Part shown: piece by piece, positions 54,701-60,700 of the stretch
Numbering within the stretch: the first letter of the stretch is position 1
Layout of the letters: every line of letters starts with the position of its first letter
From: Phoronis australis
Lineage: Eukaryota > Phoronida > Phoronidae
Assembly (NCBI GenBank): GCA_002633005.1
Contig: NMRA01000377.1
Location: 316,982 to 380,981 of the forward strand
DNA length: 64,000 nt
Reading direction: 5' to 3'
Program-made: the position numbers and the translations under genes
Notes under the pieces: generated by a model
Seen by the model: the letters and a program-made list of their open reading frames with translations, nothing else
What the model was told of the DNA's origin: nothing
The model's database searches: none

Positions 54701-57700
54701 TCGCTATAAACCATTTTCAAGCAAAGATTCACACTATTGACTAATGTGAGCTTTTGTCTTGAGAATGATTTGTAGTGAATAAAGTTTGTAAGGGAATGGA
54801 CGGAGAAAAGTGCTAGAGTAACAGAGGAGAGCTCTGCTCATTGACGGGAAAATGGCAATGCTAATACATGTTTCACCAATGGTTAAAGGCACTGGAAGTT
54901 CAAAAGGCGAGATTGGGCATAACGGTTTTGAGTTAGCCTTTAGGAATGGCACGATTTTGTGTTTTTGTTTTTTCAGGAAAGATGTGTCGCGAATCCGATA
55001 CTTTGTGGTAGTAAACCAAACTGTTGTGTCGTCAAAGCGAGAGGTTCCTGGTGCGTCCTTCCAGCAACTAATCGAGGAGAAAATAACCGATCTTCAACTA
55101 CGTGACGTTTATGGAGAAAAGTTGTCAGTATTGGGCAAGACTGAAATCTCTCAACTTCAAAGCATCAGCGATCTTAAGCAAGTCTTTGTTAAAGGACGCG
55201 TGGCGGATCGAAACATCAAGGCACTTAAAGCCGCCATATTGAACGCTTGGAACAAAGTATTTGGTAGGTCAGGTCTTTTGACACACACTTTAAGTAACAA
55301 TGATGAAGTATTAATCTTGCTTTACCTGAAATTATTTTGAAACTTAAATTTTTAGTGAAATCTACAAAGTCGTAGGCATAGCGGATATTATGGGACAGTC
55401 CAGTTTTGGTGATCTCCAAATAACATCAAAACTATTGACTGGTTGATTAATTCGAAGAAGACTACTGTTCAATCATCTTTTTTAGTAATTGCACCACGTT
55501 GTTTTTTCCAGGTCTTGTTGATGTTAACGTAATGAAGACAAAGACATTTGTAGATAATCGTCGGTGAGTAGAGTCAACGTTTTCTGGGCCATTTATTTCA
55601 GCATTGAAACTGCTTTTAAAATGAGGGATGTTTCTAATTGCACGTTTTGAGATTTTACTTCTTTAGCTTGTCATGTCTTTTTAGCGGTGTCATCACCTCT
55701 TTGGAGTATTCAGTGAAAAATGCTACCACCAACGCATCGATCGTAGAGAACGAGAACACAACAACAGACGTGCAGCGGCAACTGGAAATCGCAATCTCCT
55801 CCGTGAATCATACCAGGGGAGATAAGTACCAAGTGACGACTCTGGATCCTTCAACGTTAGGGTCACTTCAACCGTACAACCTACACTACTCACTCTTTAT
55901 TGTGGGCAAGATCTCTCGTAGCGACCTCTCTTATTACAAAGAATCTTTGAGATCCGCTTGGTTACTGGAATATCCAGGTAACTTTTAAAGCGCCTACTGT
56001 TACTTTTTGATGTTGTTATGTTCTAAACTGATTAGATTAATCATGCAGTGATCTTTCTGAGGTTCTGTTAAGTCCGCAGAAAATTAACGCCGGATCTCAT
56101 GATTCACAAAAAAAAACAAATATTTTAAATAGATTTCCCAGTAGCGCCTTTACCATACTGTGTAAACCAACTTTGTGCGACTGTGAGCCAATGAAATTCC
56201 AGGATCGCGCATAACTGGATGTTATAACATTACGTACTGCATTGAGTTCGAACTCTTATCACGGAAAATTTAATAGCGATTGAAGAAAACAAACAAATGG
56301 AAAAAATAGTAAGAGCGATTAAAAAGTCAGACACCAATACTTAACTAACATCATCACCATCACCATCACCATCACCATCACCATCATCATCACCATCACC
56401 ATCATCATCATCATCGGGCATCTATTGCAGTCTTCCAGTCGTTTTGTTGAAAGGTTAAATCAATGCTAACAACCAATGTTGTACTTCTTTAGATTTGACA
56501 AACTGTGGCTGCAACTTCACAATGGAATTTGGTCCACTGGAACAGTACGTTGGCGAGTTCAACTCTGAAGTTACTAAGATCACTTACTGGGTGAAACGAG
56601 ACAACGTCTTTGAATCCACGTTTACTCTCGCTGAACCGGCGCCCAATGAGTTGGAGAACGTCGTGAAGTCGTTTGGCGGCGCGTATGGTGTATACACCGG
56701 TACAGCTCCATCACCTATGACCGTGCAGTACTCGGTGGATGTCCTCGGAACCCTGCAATATTCAAACATTGTCACCATCATACAGGGCCTGAATCAGTCT
56801 TGGTCAAATTATTGTAAGTCAACAGGAATTCTTCCTTCGCTGATTCATAGGCGTTTCAATGAACTGGGAAGTGACAAAGTAAATTAGATTGCTGGAGGCT
56901 GTTCCAGTGCATAAAAGTAATGTAGTCGACGACTGATTGTCAAAACACTAGCAAGTACTCTGCGGAGGTTTCAAAGGAAATAGCATATACGTACTGGAGT
57001 CTATGTCTTACATTCGAAGAAAATCTTACCCCAGCTATTGGTTGTCGTATTTCCTTGAGTTGTAAATATCACGTTCTTTTTTCAGTGAAGACTGAATGCA
57101 ACGACTGTGCAGTACAAGTAAAAATTGGAAACAGCCGCAGCCTTCTTACATTGTCAAGGTAAAGACAACCTTTTACCTTGGATAGTCCTCTGCTAATGGC
57201 TAAATGTATCCTAAGCAGTTGCCCCACAGCAGGCTATCACTGGTCTTAGGAATTGTCTTTCATGTTTTGTTGCTATGATGCGTGCTGATAGTTCTACTGT
57301 ACACTGTGTTGCTATGATGCGTGCTGATAGTTTTACTGTACACTGTGTTGCTATGATGCGTGCTGATAGTTCTACTGTACACTGTGTTGCTATGATGCGT
57401 GCTGATAGTTCTACTGTACACTGTGTTGCTATGATGCGTGCTGATAGTTCTACTGTACACTTTGTGGGTCAAGATTGCCTTGGTTGCTTATCCTGATGAT
57501 GACTTATGAGACATCAAAACGTGTTGAAGTGGAAACATCTCGTTGTTTTATTAATAGTCACATACTTGTCTTCGGTGAGACCAGTTAACAATACCGGTTT
57601 CTAACAAACTCGGAGAAGAACAAATGACGAAAGTATTCCCACATGCGTTTTACTTGCCGATGTAGGCAGTGCTGGCTAAACATACTCCGTTCTGAAGTTA

Positions 57701-60700
57701 CAAAAACTGTTCCGCATTTATTCACATTTTGGACATCGGGAAATGAAAAATTGACCTGCCTAATTGTTTATGATAATTTTCTGTGTTTCAGGCAAGCGAG
57801 CACACGTCTTGTATATTCCGTGCTTGTCAACGGAGAAGCCATTGATGTTAAACCTCCAACTAATGACCAAATCAAAAATGCTGTAGAGAGCGTTGGATTC
57901 AATGTCTCGACTGCGGTCAAATTGGACATCCAAGAACTTACTTTGGACGGAAACCTCGTGTTAGAGCAGGTTGACAAAGTTGCAACAAGCATTGAAACAA
58001 CATGGAGCAGCACCGTAAAATCATCTTCCGTCGCCGTAAACGTGGTTTCAACTGAAACATTCGTTAAAGAAAACAAAAGGTAATTTATTTTTTTGGTAAA
58101 ACTGTGATATTTTAGAACCTCGCCAAAAGATACCATTTTTAACATACCTCTTCATTTGCTTTTTCGTTTCGTATTCAATTTCCAGCAAGCACAAGTGGCT
58201 TTGCGACAATCAGTATTCTTGTGTACGTTATGCCCTAGGAGAAAAATGTTCATCCATTTAAATTCTTTTTCGTTCTTTGTTCTAGCCCCGCAACGAAACT
58301 TAAGTTTGCTGTAACGGTGAACGGTACAAGTCCCCAGGACTTGACCACCGTTGTTGCTCCGCCTGAATCATTAATAACTAAGAACATACAGAATGCTACT
58401 GATATCAGCCCGTGCGGCTGCGCGGCCAGAAAAGTTCACAGCCTCGTTGTAAAGAGCAGTTCTGTAGTTACCAGCAGAGCAGTAATCGCAGAAGGTATCT
58501 CTCAGGCATGGAGAACTGCAAACTCCCCAGGTGAATTTTTTTTTTCAGTTTCAGCCCATATGTTTTCACATATTTTAGTGGCTCAGGAAACACTTTCATT
58601 AGTTGACAAGCGTTTAAAATATTTGATTGAGGAGTTGAAATAACTTAATCAAAGTAGCATCTACTTAAGTTCATTTCTTGTGGCTATCCTTCGCACGAAA
58701 ACAAGTGCGAGTATAGATTTCACTTTAAAGGTGTAACGATCAATTGGTAGTTCATTCTTTAGCTAACGGGCTCGCATGGTCCTTTTTTCATTGTAGATTT
58801 CAATCTTACCGGCTTTGTCGTCGATGTCGTCAGTGTGGACAACGGCCTAATTGACACGGCAAGGTAAATGGAATTTAAATAGCTGTAGAAATTACAGCCT
58901 ACTTTTTGTCGCTGAACTGCTCTGTATAGAAGACACATTTAGTTTTAAAAACCTCTATGCGGTGATTCCAAAGTGAAAGAGGACTGTTATATACGTGTTG
59001 CCTGATTTTATTTTTCTTGCTTTTTTAGCAATGCCCAGACACAACAGCGGGTCAGGCGAAGTATTCGAGGAAGACGTGCTGACGAACCTGCGTGAGTGTT
59101 TGGCTATGTTAACATATATCAAAATGTAGCCGCTTCTATTATAAGTACACAGTATTGCTGAATTTGCAAGGCTTGAACTCCAAGTGTACATGAGATGCAG
59201 GCCTAACTAATACAGGATTCCGTCCGTGTTGAAAAGAAAAATTATCGCAAAAAGTTGTTGGGTAATTACGCCGAAAATCGTCTGGCTTCGTTGAAGTTAT
59301 GTCGTAATACACAAAAACAGACGAACAATAACGCTCAACTTATATTTGGAAATTAAGCAGAAAAGTTTGCTTCGAAATTTTGTGTCTGCAACATGGATTG
59401 AATTATAATAATCTTTGATCTGGGCCATCATAGGTCAGTTTTCAAACTTTACTTTCAAGCATTATACAGTTTTGACTGAACCCATCATAACGTTTACTGG
59501 CGTGATTTGCTTCACTATTTATCATTATTCAGGGTAACGAAGATCGATTATATCGCTGGCATTAACAACATGGACTCGAGTTTACTCATGATACAGCAGC
59601 CGTCGACAGTGGAGCTATCAAAGCAACTTGGAACGGAAGTGTGCACTGACTGCGAGGCCAGCCGGGTTTATATGTTCCATGCCAACTCGGCACTGAAAGC
59701 TATGGATAACAAGGACATCCAAGCTGCTCTAAAGACCGCTTGGGAAACCGTTAACTCAGGTAAGGATACTTGTGCCAGCTGACCAGCAGAATAATTTGAA
59801 TTCAGTTATTGCTAGGAATGTCCTCATGCTCTGCAATAAATGGGATAACTAGCCCTTTTCAGAAATCTGCAAGGATTTTATCATTTCGAGTTATGCACTT
59901 TGGTACACTGTGAGTTACAAATGAATAAGGGAAATGACATCTGTTGGAATCTGACATTGGTTTGGATAAACTTGCACTAGTTGAAACGGACAACGAAGAT
60001 TGATTATTGTAAATCTATTGCCAAAATTGGTTCTGGGGAAGGACGACTTCAATCATTACATTTTTCTATCGCCGCTTTACATTTTCAGGTGTTGCTAACT
60101 TGACTGTTGGTGCTACGGTGTCGTCCAAGGAGAATCTTTACGATAAGAAAGGGTGAGTTTGCTTAGAACGTTCACGTTTTGTTTCTAACCTACGCACTTG
60201 AAATCTTATACCTCCCGCAGTACGTTAACAGTTTCGTGACAGCAATAAATTCACAATGTTTCTATTCGAAGTGTTTCCCAATTTTTCGATGCTGTCATAC
60301 ACCATCAGGGAGTCTGTCATCCATCACAGCAATCAACTTTTGCTTTAGACATCTTACTCTTATAAAATTGGTCTCAATGTTTCCTTAGTCAAATTTTAGA
60401 TGGTTTAAGGACTTCAAAAGACGTGATGCATCTACCTCGTTATTGTTTTAAACACGAATCTTTAAATTGGCTTGACACAGCATGTCATTTTAAGCACAGA
60501 CCTTGATCTTAACGATTAACAACCCTAAATGACTTCTCATCTGAAGAACAAACAGGTAACTAGTAGTTTTAATCAAACGTTCACTCCTTGTACGGAATGC
60601 TGATTTACATACACTTTAAATGCAATATCATTACAGTCAAGTACCAATGCCGAATACGTTAAATCAAAATTGGAAAACCCATTACCCTACTCTCTGTGTT

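Noticed and set aside
57260-57496. Repetitive open frames on both strands
   Set aside because: Produced by the 39-bp minisatellite.
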